Origin: Verrucomicrobiales bacterium
Lineage (GTDB): Bacteria; Verrucomicrobiota; Verrucomicrobiia; Verrucomicrobiales; DEV007
Length of the DNA: 11,053 bases
Assembly: GCA_021648365.1 (NCBI GenBank)
Contig: JAKISY010000128.1
Coordinates: 1 to 11,053 of the forward strand
Reading direction: 5' to 3'
Below, one piece after another: positions 1 through 5,573 of the stretch. Numbering within the stretch: position 1 is the first letter of the stretch; each line of letters starts with the position of its first letter. The position numbers were made by a program, and so were the translations under genes. The notes under the pieces were generated by a model, which ran no database searches, had not been told where the DNA came from, and worked only from the letters and a program-made list of their open reading frames with translations.

Positions 1-1009
1 AATTAGCCAATGACGACGTGTATTTTAAAGCGGTGACTAAGGGGACATTGGAAAGGTTCAAGGTGATGCCTTCATCTTCGGCTCCTTTCACCGATTCACT
101 CAAGTTGAAATTAACGCCTTTAGTGGCAGGATCTATCGCTTGCACGTCAAACTCTGCGCTTTGTTCTTGAAGGGTGGCCAGAGCTTCTTTTAAGGGGGTA
201 TCTTGGAACTCTACTTTGGGCAGGATGATGTTTTTAAGTTTACTTTCGATAAGGGCGGGCTCTTCAGCGGTGGGAGAGTATCTCGCCAAATTGCCACGGA
301 TCGAAGAAAGAGAGGAACGTGATTCCTTGCGACTGTTCGACTTAGCTACCGATGAAGCATCTGCGGTGGGAGGTCTCGAGCCAACAGAGGAAAGGCTGCG
401 GCTGGCGATTTCTGCTTGGTTGACGGTGTAGCGGTGGGCGGGGGAGATAGGCGAGCGTTTGGCCTTTTGCATTTTCATTACTTTCTCCGAGGCGATCTCA
501 TCTACGTCGTCAGAAAAGGATCGAGATGCTACGGAAAATGCTGGGGGATTTCCCATAGGAGTGTAAACCACATAGAGCATCAGTATAGCAGCTAGGCCTA
601 GATGCACGACGATGGCTATGCTCAAGGCGGAAGCTTTTGATTTCTTGGTGCTTTCTTTTTTGTGAGGTCGCGGTTTGGTATCTGCAGTGGTGGAGGTTTT
701 TAGCGTGGTAGGGCTTGGCTGTTTCTTTTTTTCTTTAGCTTCCCCACCAATCACTGCCAGCACTGCAGCACGACGATCATCACCCAGCTTCCAATCTTTA
801 GCTTCTTCCAGACTTTCACCGGTCGCTACTTCACGCAACAATCCGTGCACTGCCTGCATGCGCTTTTTGAACATGGCTAGTTCCGCTTTTTCTTCGATCA
901 GGCGTTCCAGCTCTTCACGTTCGAAGTCGGACGCTTCGCCTAACACCAAAGCGACTATGCGCGCTTCGAGTTCGGGTTCGATCCAGGGATGTAGTGGTTC
1001 TTCCTTCAT
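1..1009 (-). CDS. Sigma-factor-coupled membrane protein with secretin/STN-like C-terminus (partial, 3' end outside window)
   Basis: I read 336 codons from an ATG at 1009 with no stop before the window edge. Residues 1-85 are charged and helical, resembling the cytoplasmic sigma-binding end of an anti-sigma factor, but I see no zinc-binding Cys/His set. A Lys-rich stretch (about 91-125) precedes one hydrophobic segment at about 127-149 (ALSIAIVVHLGLAAILML), so the protein should be an inner-membrane protein with its C-terminus in the periplasm. A low-complexity Ser/Arg linker (160-245) follows. From about 252 the pattern 'KLKNIILPKVEFQDTPLKEA' then 'GVNFNL', 'ITLNLSNVPLVTALKY' resembles the STN/secretin N-terminal type of domain common in Verrucomicrobiota and Planctomycetota. 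Its ATG overlaps the sigma-factor stop as ATGA (1006-1009), so translation is probably coupled. By position and topology I infer an anti-sigma or sigma-partner role. The domain family assignment is by eye. Confidence 0.72.
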   Translation of the reverse strand, partial: MKEEPLHPWIEPELEARIVALVLGEASDFEREELERLIEEKAELAMFKKRMQAVHGLLREVATGESLEEAKDWKLGDDRRAAVLAVIGGEAKEKKKQPSPTTLKTSTTADTKPRPHKKESTKKSKASALSIAIVVHLGLAAILMLYVVYTPMGNPPAFSVASRSFSDDVDEIASEKVMKMQKAKRSPISPAHRYTVNQAEIASRSLSSVGSRPPTADASSVAKSNSRKESRSSLSSIRGNLARYSPTAEEPALIESKLKNIILPKVEFQDTPLKEALATLQEQSAEFDVQAIDPATKGVNFNLSESVKGAEDEGITLNLSNVPLVTALKYTSSLAN

Positions 1010-1551
1010 GACGTTCCGTCGATTCCGAGTTGGCGTAATTTTTCTGCCAGCTCTTTTAAAATGTGGTGCAGGCGATAGCCTACGTTGCTGATGCTGAGTC
1101 CCGTTTGCTCGCTGATGTCGCGATATTTGAGATCATCGAAATATTTCAACTCGACCAGTTGGCGGTCCACGTCGTCGAGTTCTTCTACGATCAGGCGCAG
1201 GTAACCGGCGGCCTCCATGCGTAGCAGTAGGGCGTCGGGCGCTTCGTCTTGGTCTTCGTTGGGCTGATTTTCTTGATCGTCGGTGAGAATTTCGTTTTTG
1301 TGTTTGCGTTGGTGATTGTAAGCACGGTTGCGCACGGAGCGGAACAGCCAGGCGCGGGGTTGTTCGACGTCATCCCAATGGGTGTGGAGCTGGAGAAAAA
1401 CTTCCTGCACGATCTCCTCGGCGATGGCGCGCCGCCCGATGAGGGAGAAGGCGTAGCGCAACAGCGGGGTCTCTTCAGTATCGAACAGCTGGCGCAAGGT
1501 CAGGGGCTGACTGCGTTTGGCTGATGGACTGGGAGACGAGGAGACGGGCAT
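1006..1551 (-). CDS. ECF-type RNA polymerase sigma-70 factor
   Basis: The 181-residue product is the usual size of an extracytoplasmic-function sigma factor and has only regions 2 and 4. Region 2 (about residues 20-80) includes 'LLRYAFSLIG', 'AEEIVQEVFLQLH' and 'PRAWLFRSVRNRAYNHQRK', the typical core-binding and -10-recognition helices. An acidic linker (about 85-105) separates it from region 4 (about 115-178), with 'LDDVDRQLVELKYFDDLKYR', 'DISEQTGLSISNVGYRLHHI' and the -35-recognition helix-turn-helix. I chose the ATG at 1551 because it gives the standard length. A GTG at 1617 would add 22 residues and has an AGAGGA-like ribosome site 9-10 nt upstream, so it is a real alternative. The stop overlaps the start of the membrane protein by 4 nt, suggesting a sigma/regulator operon. 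The upstream region holds AGAAA/TTTCT palindromes that might serve in control. Confidence 0.92.
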   Translation of the reverse strand: MPVSSSPSPSAKRSQPLTLRQLFDTEETPLLRYAFSLIGRRAIAEEIVQEVFLQLHTHWDDVEQPRAWLFRSVRNRAYNHQRKHKNEILTDDQENQPNEDQDEAPDALLLRMEAAGYLRLIVEELDDVDRQLVELKYFDDLKYRDISEQTGLSISNVGYRLHHILKELAEKLRQLGIDGTS

Positions 1552-1658
1552 GGTTTTATTAGATTCAGGCGGGAATGCTGAAAAATGGAGCCGTTGGGCT
1601 GGGTTGTTTTGATACACGATAAATCATCCTCTCAGGGGAAAGACCCGCGATGAGCAGA

Positions 1659-1691
1659 TTTCTTAGAAAGTTTCTGATATTTTTTTAGAAA
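1659..1691. promoter_or_regulatory. AGAAA/TTTCT palindrome cluster upstream of the sigma factor
   Basis: TTTCTTAGAAA (1659-1669) is a perfect short palindrome. It is followed directly by a second TTTCT (1671-1675) and another AGAAA (1687-1691) across a T-rich run. The alternating half-sites lie 42-141 nt upstream of the two possible sigma-factor starts, where an operator or promoter would be expected. The low complexity of the sequence means chance is possible. No regulator is identified. Confidence 0.25.
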
Positions 1692-1750
1692 TGTCACGAC
1701 TGAACGTTGTAATTACGTGAAAACGGGACGGTAGATGGGGAGAGGGATCT

Positions 1751-1778
1751 CGCAAAGGCGCTAAGGATCGCTAAGAAG
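1751..1778. repeat. Phased short repeat, CGCTAAG type (three units)
   Basis: Units CGCAAAGG (1751), CGCTAAGGAT (1759) and CGCTAAGAAG (1769) follow one another at 8-10 bp spacing. Similar degenerate 10-bp-phased tracts are scattered through intergenic regions of several environmental bacterial phyla. Their function is not established. Confidence 0.5.
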
Positions 1779-1819
1779 AGGGTGGGATAGGAGGCGATGG
1801 GCAGGAATATTTTCTAAAC

Positions 1820-1848
1820 CACTGATGGCACTGATTATCACTGATAAG
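1820..1848. repeat. Phased short repeat, CACTGAT type (three units)
   Basis: CACTGAT occurs at 1820, 1829 and 1839, a 9-10 bp period, with variable bases between. It sits 41 bp after the CGCTAAG tract, and both have about one helical turn per unit. A CCACTGATTGC remnant also appears at about 3545 in another intergenic gap. Confidence 0.5.
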
Positions 1849-1913
1849 AATAGGAGTAGGAGTTTCTTTAGGGAGTTAAGTGTCTGAGTGCGGAGCTGGC
1901 AGCTGGGGGCAGC

Positions 1914-1962
1914 GCAACAAGACGATTCTTATGTCCGGGCGGACGGGGAATTGTCTTGTTGG
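1914..1962. repeat. 49-bp palindromic element, copy 1 (overlaps 3' end of PaaX-like gene)
   Basis: The outer arms CAACAAGACGATTC (1915-1928) and GAATTGTCTTGTTG (1948-1961) are inverted with one mismatch. Inside lies a second inverted repeat, GTCCG (1933-1937) and CGGAC (1940-1944), with a GG loop. As RNA or single-stranded DNA this would be a long double-tier hairpin. Copy 2 at 2752-2800 has the same orientation and differs only at position 1924 (G here, A there). The stop codon TAA (1931-1929) and the last ten codons of the PaaX-like gene lie inside this element. It may also act as a transcript 3'-end hairpin, although no T-run follows. It resembles REP-type elements in design. Confidence 0.85.
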
Positions 1963-2723
1963 CAATGGTGGTTGAGCAGGGATTTGATGATGATAGGGAG
2001 TTGTTGTTGGCGTAGTTGATGGGCTTTTTTCCCAAGGTAATCGTTGGGGATGAGGGCATTAGGTAGTAAGGGGTCTTTGTTCAGGGCGATTTCCCATAGG
2101 CGTTTTTCTTCAGCGATGAGGTAGTCTGGGTCATTGAGGAATCGTTTATTTCTCAAACGTTTGAGGTGTTTGATGTAGGCGGCGTAGTTGGCGTTGATTT
2201 TGCTGAAGTCCCAGGCGCTGTTCACCATATCTGAGGGTAGGTCGCCGGGTAGTGACTGCGCTTCTAGCAGTGTGAGGCTGCTTGGATCGGCACGGGTTTT
2301 GCCGAGAGCGTGCTTGATGGTATTCATGGGGTGGGGGGAGATCCATACGCTTTGTTGCAAGCAGCCAAAATGCTGGGAGTGCAGGATCTCGCGGATTTTT
2401 CTACGCAGGTTTCTTTTGGATTCGGGGATATCAAAGAGCACCATCCGCCAGTTGCCGTCCCATTTTCGCGACCATTCGCTTTCTGGATCACGATCGCCGA
2501 TGAGGAATTGACGGCTTTTTTCTGTGAGCCGAATCACGCGGTCGAGGGATTTGCCTTGGGTTTCTAGCCATTGTTCGTTTTCGAGGCGGTTGATGGTGCG
2601 CAATAAGCCGGAGGAATAGGCCCAACTCTCGAAACTGGCTGAGAGATTATTGAATGTGGGACGTGTGAGCTGATCGCAGGTCCATAATAACTGGTAGAGG
2701 AGAAGTTCAGTGCTTGCTTTCAT
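1929..2723 (-). CDS. PaaX-family protein (winged helix plus Cas2-like domain) bracketed by palindromic repeats
   Basis: The 264-residue product has the full PaaX layout. A winged-helix part (about 1-75) ends in 'LLRTINRLENEQWLE' and 'RVIRLTEKSRQFL'. A Cas2-like ferredoxin-fold part (about 90-165) carries 'NWRMVLFDIPESKRNLRRKI' and 'GCLQQSVWISP'. A C-terminal part (170-245) has 'WDFSKINANYAAYI' and 'DPLLPNALIPNDYLGKKAHQ'. Known PaaX is a transcriptional repressor of phenylacetate degradation, but no such pathway gene is nearby. I therefore name only the family. I prefer the ATG at 2723 to a TTG at 2729; neither has a clear ribosome site. Nearly identical 49-bp palindromes lie 28 bp upstream of the start and across the stop, and the final residues QQDNSPSART come from the repeat. 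This suggests a gene co-mobilised with its repeats, or an autoregulator binding them. The first is inference by analogy with REP-associated transposases. Confidence 0.88.
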   Translation of the reverse strand: MKASTELLLYQLLWTCDQLTRPTFNNLSASFESWAYSSGLLRTINRLENEQWLETQGKSLDRVIRLTEKSRQFLIGDRDPESEWSRKWDGNWRMVLFDIPESKRNLRRKIREILHSQHFGCLQQSVWISPHPMNTIKHALGKTRADPSSLTLLEAQSLPGDLPSDMVNSAWDFSKINANYAAYIKHLKRLRNKRFLNDPDYLIAEEKRLWEIALNKDPLLPNALIPNDYLGKKAHQLRQQQLPIIIKSLLNHHCQQDNSPSART

Positions 2724-2751
2724 GGTCAAATGATAGAAAAAATCTTCAACT

Positions 2752-2800
2752 GCAACAAGACAATTCTTATGTCCGGGCGGACGGGGAATTGTCTTGTTGG
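2752..2800. repeat. 49-bp palindromic element, copy 2 (upstream of PaaX-like gene)
   Basis: The arms CAACAAGACAATTC (2753-2766) and GAATTGTCTTGTTG (2786-2799) are perfectly complementary. The inner stem is GTCCG (2771-2775) with CGGAC (2778-2782). This copy is in direct orientation to copy 1, 838 bp away, with 48 of 49 bases identical. It lies between the PaaX-like start (2723) and the divergent gene at 2868, so it could be an operator for either gene or a 5'-leader hairpin of the PaaX-like transcript. Confidence 0.85.
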
Positions 2801-2854
2801 GGGCGGGTGGATTAGAGGCTTGCTTGCTTGAGTGCTTGGGTGTTTGTTTTCAGA

Positions 2855-2867
2855 TATAAAATAGATC
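2855..2867 (+). promoter_or_regulatory. Candidate -10 element (TATAAA) giving a leaderless transcript
   Basis: TATAAA at 2855-2860 ends 7 nt before the ATG at 2868. A transcript starting at the usual distance from this -10 would begin at or next to the start codon, in line with the lack of a Shine-Dalgarno sequence. The -35 region (GTGCTT at 17 bp) is poor, so this is a weak call. Confidence 0.3.
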
Positions 2868-3506
2868 ATGAGAATTGTATTATCGCAGCAGGGGTGGGTC
2901 TTTGATGGTTTGTCGGGATTGGAGTGGTTGTTTTTGCAACGACTGCCGGTTCTGGTGGACGAGTTGTCGGCGGATGAGGGGGCGCGGTTGCGCTTGTTTC
3001 CTGATCCGGTGCGTGAACAAGATAGGGAGGCTAGGCAGGGTTCTGGATTGGATGAGGACGAGGAGGAGATCGTCGATGATTGGAAGGAGTATGTGCGCCC
3101 GGAGTTGCAGACTTTATTCGATGAGGCTTGTCAGGTGGTGGCGACAGATTTGTTGGCGGTGCAACAGGGGGTGGTGGCTGTGGACGCTGACGATGAGGGT
3201 GCTGAGAAAGGGGAGGAGCAGGTGTTTTATTCTTTGGAGGTGAAGGGGGATCACGTTGAGCAGTGGAACAGCACGCTCAATCAAGTGCGCTTGCTGATGA
3301 ATGAGGTTTATGATCTAGCGGAGAGTGAAAAAGGGTTAGCGGAGAGTTTGCTTGAGCAGGTGGAGGACTCGGATGAGGATGCTGCTGCGAGTGGGAAACA
3401 ACGATCTAGGCAGGCGGATGCTTATCCGCAGTGGTTGCTGCTAGCTCAGTATGGCTTTTACGGTGCGGTGCAGAGTTTTCTGATCGAACAGATCATGGAG
3501 ATCTAG
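2868..3506 (+). CDS. Acidic hypothetical protein, DUF2017-like
   Basis: The 212-residue soluble protein has no signal peptide or membrane segment and is strongly acidic, with Asp/Glu-rich linkers at about 61-70 and 121-127. Three ordered blocks recall DUF2017: 'DEGARLRLFPDPVREQD' near the N-terminus, 'WNSTLNQVRLLMNEVYDL' in the second half, and a C-terminal 'YPQWLLLAQYGFYGAVQSFL'. This matches the order R-L-x-P-D, W-x-x-x-L-N-x-x-R-L, and a final Y-x-x-L helix with Q near the end. Members of that family have no known biochemical role and in Actinobacteria often lie near clpS. No clp gene is present here. The ATG at 2868 is the first in frame, and its upstream region suggests a leaderless message. 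The gene converges on purU. I am confident that it is coding, and only moderately so of the family. Confidence 0.75.
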   Translation: MRIVLSQQGWVFDGLSGLEWLFLQRLPVLVDELSADEGARLRLFPDPVREQDREARQGSGLDEDEEEIVDDWKEYVRPELQTLFDEACQVVATDLLAVQQGVVAVDADDEGAEKGEEQVFYSLEVKGDHVEQWNSTLNQVRLLMNEVYDLAESEKGLAESLLEQVEDSDEDAAASGKQRSRQADAYPQWLLLAQYGFYGAVQSFLIEQIMEI

Positions 3507-3563
3507 TTTGAGGGTGATCGAAGAAAACGGATGGCCAATCCATTCCACTGATTGCAGCGAATG

Positions 3564-3585
3564 CGCAGAGTTTTAATATTCTGCG
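3564..3585. terminator. Possible bidirectional terminator hairpin
   Basis: CGCAGA (3564-3569) and TCTGCG (3580-3585) are perfectly inverted around a 10-nt AT-rich loop, in the 99-bp gap between convergent genes. No clean T-run follows on either strand, so the call rests mainly on location. Confidence 0.3.
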
Positions 3586-3605
3586 ATTACGGTAAGTGAG
3601 GGAGC

Positions 3606-4469
3606 TCAGGCAAAAACGACGCTGCGGTTTTTGTGAACCAAGACGCGGTGTTGTAGGTGATACCAGACGGCGCGTGAGAGCACGGTTTTTTCTAGGTCTT
3701 TGCCTTTGCGGATGAAGTCGCTGACGCTTTCGCGGTGAGAGACGTGGATGACGTCTTGAGTGATGATGGGACCTTCATCGAGGTCGGAGGTGACGTAGTG
3801 ACCGGTGGCTCCGATGATTTTGACGCCGCGTTGGTGAGCTGAGTGGTAAGGGCGGGCGCCGGGGAAGGCGGGCAGAAAGGAGTGGTGGATGTTGATGATC
3901 TGGTTGGGGTAGTGATCGACAAAATTTGCGGAGAGGATCTGCATGTAGCGGGCGAGTACGATGGTATCGATGCGGTGCTCTCGCAGCAGGGCGATTTGTT
4001 TTTCCTCCTGAGCGGCTTTGGTATCGGCGGTGATGGGGAGGTGATGAAAGGGGATGCCGAATTGCTGGGCGACGGGTTCGAGGTCCGTGCGGTTGCTGAT
4101 GATCAGTGGGATGTCCATCTGCAGGTCGCCGCTATGGTGGCGGGAGAGCAGGTCATAGAGGCAGTGGTTGTCGCGAGTGACAAAGATGGCGACTTGGGGG
4201 AGGGTGTCGCTGAAGTGCAGTGACCACTGCATGCCGAAGCGCTTGAGTAGGGTTTCGAGTGATTGGTGAATTTGGTCGCGGGCGATGCCGAAGCCGTCGA
4301 GCTGCCATTCGACGCGCATGAAAAAGGCTTTTTGTGAGCTGTCGACGTGTTGTTCGAGATCGACGATGTTGCCTTGAGCATCGGAGATGAAGCTGGAAAT
4401 GGTCGAGACCAGTCCGGACTGATCAGGGCAGGAGACGAGGAGTATGGCGGTGGGTGTTGATCTATCCAT
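3606..4469 (-). CDS. purU: Formyltetrahydrofolate deformylase
   Basis: The 287-residue cytoplasmic enzyme hydrolyses 10-formyltetrahydrofolate to tetrahydrofolate and formate. It balances the one-carbon pool and can supply formate for purine synthesis. An N-terminal ACT domain (about 7-80) begins 'ILLVSCPDQSGLVSTISSFI'. The formyltransferase-like catalytic domain (about 91-275) contains 'VLARYMQILS', 'IINIHHSFLPAFPGARPYHS' and 'GATGHYVTSDLDEGPII'. The catalytic set Asn193, His195 and Asp231 is intact. Length fits PurU (about 280 residues) rather than the shorter PurN, which lacks the ACT domain. I chose the ATG at 4469 because the longer in-frame reading up to 4538 would translate part of the tRNA-Leu gene. 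The tRNA 3' end is only 31 nt upstream, with no clear ribosome site or terminator between, so purU may share a transcript with the tRNA. Confidence 0.96.
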   Translation of the reverse strand: MDRSTPTAILLVSCPDQSGLVSTISSFISDAQGNIVDLEQHVDSSQKAFFMRVEWQLDGFGIARDQIHQSLETLLKRFGMQWSLHFSDTLPQVAIFVTRDNHCLYDLLSRHHSGDLQMDIPLIISNRTDLEPVAQQFGIPFHHLPITADTKAAQEEKQIALLREHRIDTIVLARYMQILSANFVDHYPNQIINIHHSFLPAFPGARPYHSAHQRGVKIIGATGHYVTSDLDEGPIITQDVIHVSHRESVSDFIRKGKDLEKTVLSRAVWYHLQHRVLVHKNRSVVFA

Positions 4470-4499
4470 GATGTTTACCAAGAAAAAGGAAAACAAAAG

Positions 4500-4581
<82 letters not shown>

Positions 4582-4674
4582 TTTTTTTTGACGAAGAGAG
4601 TGAATGATTAGTCGAAAATCGGCTGGGAGCAAGTTTTCTTTCACGCTTTGGCATTTTTATGAGATAGAGAGAGG

Positions 4675-5406
4675 GTGGAGAAGAGGAAAAATCAGCTGCG
4701 GCGCTATGCTATTATCATACCGGTTTGTGATGAAAATGCTTGTTTGGGGCAGGTGCTGGATGAGTTACAGCAGGACTTGCCGGATCAGGATTTTGTGGTG
4801 GCGGTGGGACTGAATGGCAGTTCGGATGCTTCGGGGCAGGTTGCGGTTGAGCGCGGGGTGAGGGTGGGTGAGACGGAGCTGAGGGGATATGGTCATGGCT
4901 GCATGGCGGCGATCGAGGCGCTGCGGGTGGCGGGGGTGGAGGTCGAGGCGTATCTATTTTATGCGGGCGATGGGGCGAGTCGTCCGCGGGATGTGTTGGC
5001 TTTGGTGCAGCGCTTTGAGGCGACGAGGGCGCCGCTGGTGATTGGTTTGCGGAGTTTTGATTTGCGCACTTGGTGGCAGCAGTTGGGGCGTGTTTTGCCT
5101 AATTTGATTTTAGGGGTGGCTGGGTTTTTTCTAACGGGGAGGTTTTATCATGATTTGGGACCTTTGCGTTTGATTGAGTTTGAGTTCTTCAATCGACTTG
5201 ATTTGCGGGAGTTGACTTGGGGCTGGACGATCGAGGCGGAGGTCAAGGCGAGTGTGATGGGAGTTCGAGTGGAGACGCTGGCAGTGGTGGAGCGCGAGCG
5301 TTTGGCGGGAGAGCAGAAGGTGAGTGGAGTGTCGCTGTGGAGATCGGCTTGCATTGGTGCGCATATTTTGTTATCGGGGGTTAGGGCGAGGTGGGCGGAC
5401 GATTGA
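4675..5406 (+). CDS. Family 2 (GT-A fold) glycosyltransferase, dolichyl-phosphate-mannose-synthase-like
   Basis: The 243-residue protein transfers a sugar from a nucleotide donor; donor and acceptor cannot be read from the sequence. The GT-A core shows 'YAIIIPVCDENACLGQVLDE' (11-30), 'VGLNGSSDAS' (44-53), 'RGYGHGCMAAIEAL' (70-83), 'FYAGDGASRPRDV' (95-107), 'LVIGLRS' (121-127) and a C-terminal 'GWTIEAEVKA' with 'RERLAGEQKVSG' (207-218). The last block matches the R-x-x-G-x-x-K-V pattern of polyprenyl-phosphate-type family 2 enzymes. The metal-binding DxD position reads A97-G98-D99, so the first Asp is missing. There is no clear membrane anchor; 140-152 is moderately hydrophobic. The only usable start is GTG at 4675, because an in-frame stop lies at 4660. 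The gene diverges from the tRNA and purU. A role in envelope glycan or lipid modification is an inference. Confidence 0.85.
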   Translation: MEKRKNQLRRYAIIIPVCDENACLGQVLDELQQDLPDQDFVVAVGLNGSSDASGQVAVERGVRVGETELRGYGHGCMAAIEALRVAGVEVEAYLFYAGDGASRPRDVLALVQRFEATRAPLVIGLRSFDLRTWWQQLGRVLPNLILGVAGFFLTGRFYHDLGPLRLIEFEFFNRLDLRELTWGWTIEAEVKASVMGVRVETLAVVERERLAGEQKVSGVSLWRSACIGAHILLSGVRARWADD

Positions 5407-5446
5407 GCGGATGTGGGTGAGGTGTGAAAACAATTTAACCAAATAC

Positions 5447-5474
5447 TTGTTATTTCTGGAGAGTTGTGGATAAT
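5447..5474 (+). promoter_or_regulatory. Candidate sigma-70-type promoter for kinase 1
   Basis: TTGTTA (5447-5452, four of six matches to TTGACA) and GATAAT (5469-5474, five of six matches to TATAAT) are 16 bp apart, 100 bp before the kinase 1 start. The region between the glycosyltransferase stop and the kinase holds no gene. A weak AGGAG/CTCCT inverted repeat lies downstream at about 5501-5519. Confidence 0.4.
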
Positions 5475-5565
5475 TTGCCAGCGCATCTACTTCTAATAAG
5501 GAGTGGGGACGATTCTCCTGTTACATTTTAAAGCTTCTCATGAATCGAATATTCAGTTGAGGGGC

Positions 5566-5571
5566 AAGGAG
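5566..5571 (+). promoter_or_regulatory. Shine-Dalgarno sequence of kinase 1
   Basis: AAGGAG ends only 2 nt before the ATG at 5574, which is closer than usual. It is the clearest ribosome-binding sequence in the window. The two downstream kinase copies have nothing comparable before their ATGs, so copy 1 may be translated differently. Confidence 0.6.
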
Positions 5572-5573
5572 TA

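Larger units (their letters stand above)
1618..1914. other. Gene-free stretch between sigma factor and PaaX-like gene
   Basis: I see no credible coding region here on either strand. The stretch contains the palindrome cluster (1659-1691), two short phased repeat tracts (1751-1778 and 1820-1848) and a GC-rich edge that runs into the first palindromic element at 1914. It is likely non-coding, carrying sigma-factor upstream sequence and repeat remnants. Confidence 0.6.

Noticed and set aside
675..1091. Plus-strand open frame of 138 codons (and another at 174-431)
   Set aside because: The Ser-rich product has no recognisable domain and lies opposite the sigma-coupled membrane protein, whose frame is better supported.
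1914..2800. CRISPR-related locus, because of the Cas2-like domain and two repeats
   Set aside because: There are only two repeats 838 bp apart, no spacers, no Cas1, and the domain order is that of PaaX.
1914..2800. Classical insertion sequence
   Set aside because: There is no transposase motif, the repeats are direct rather than terminal inverted, and I see no target-site duplication at the outer edges.
2875..3243. Alternative 122-codon frame inside the DUF2017-like gene
   Set aside because: The product is Cys/Arg/Trp-rich and is an out-of-frame reading. The 2868 frame is longer and has plausible composition and family blocks.
4582..4674. Promoter for the tRNA-Leu gene
   Set aside because: I found only poor -35/-10 pairs upstream on the minus strand, none good enough to report.
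5501..5519. AGGAG/CTCCT inverted repeat as a terminator of the glycosyltransferase gene
   Set aside because: A 5-bp stem with a long loop and no T-run is too weak, and it lies 95 bp after the stop.
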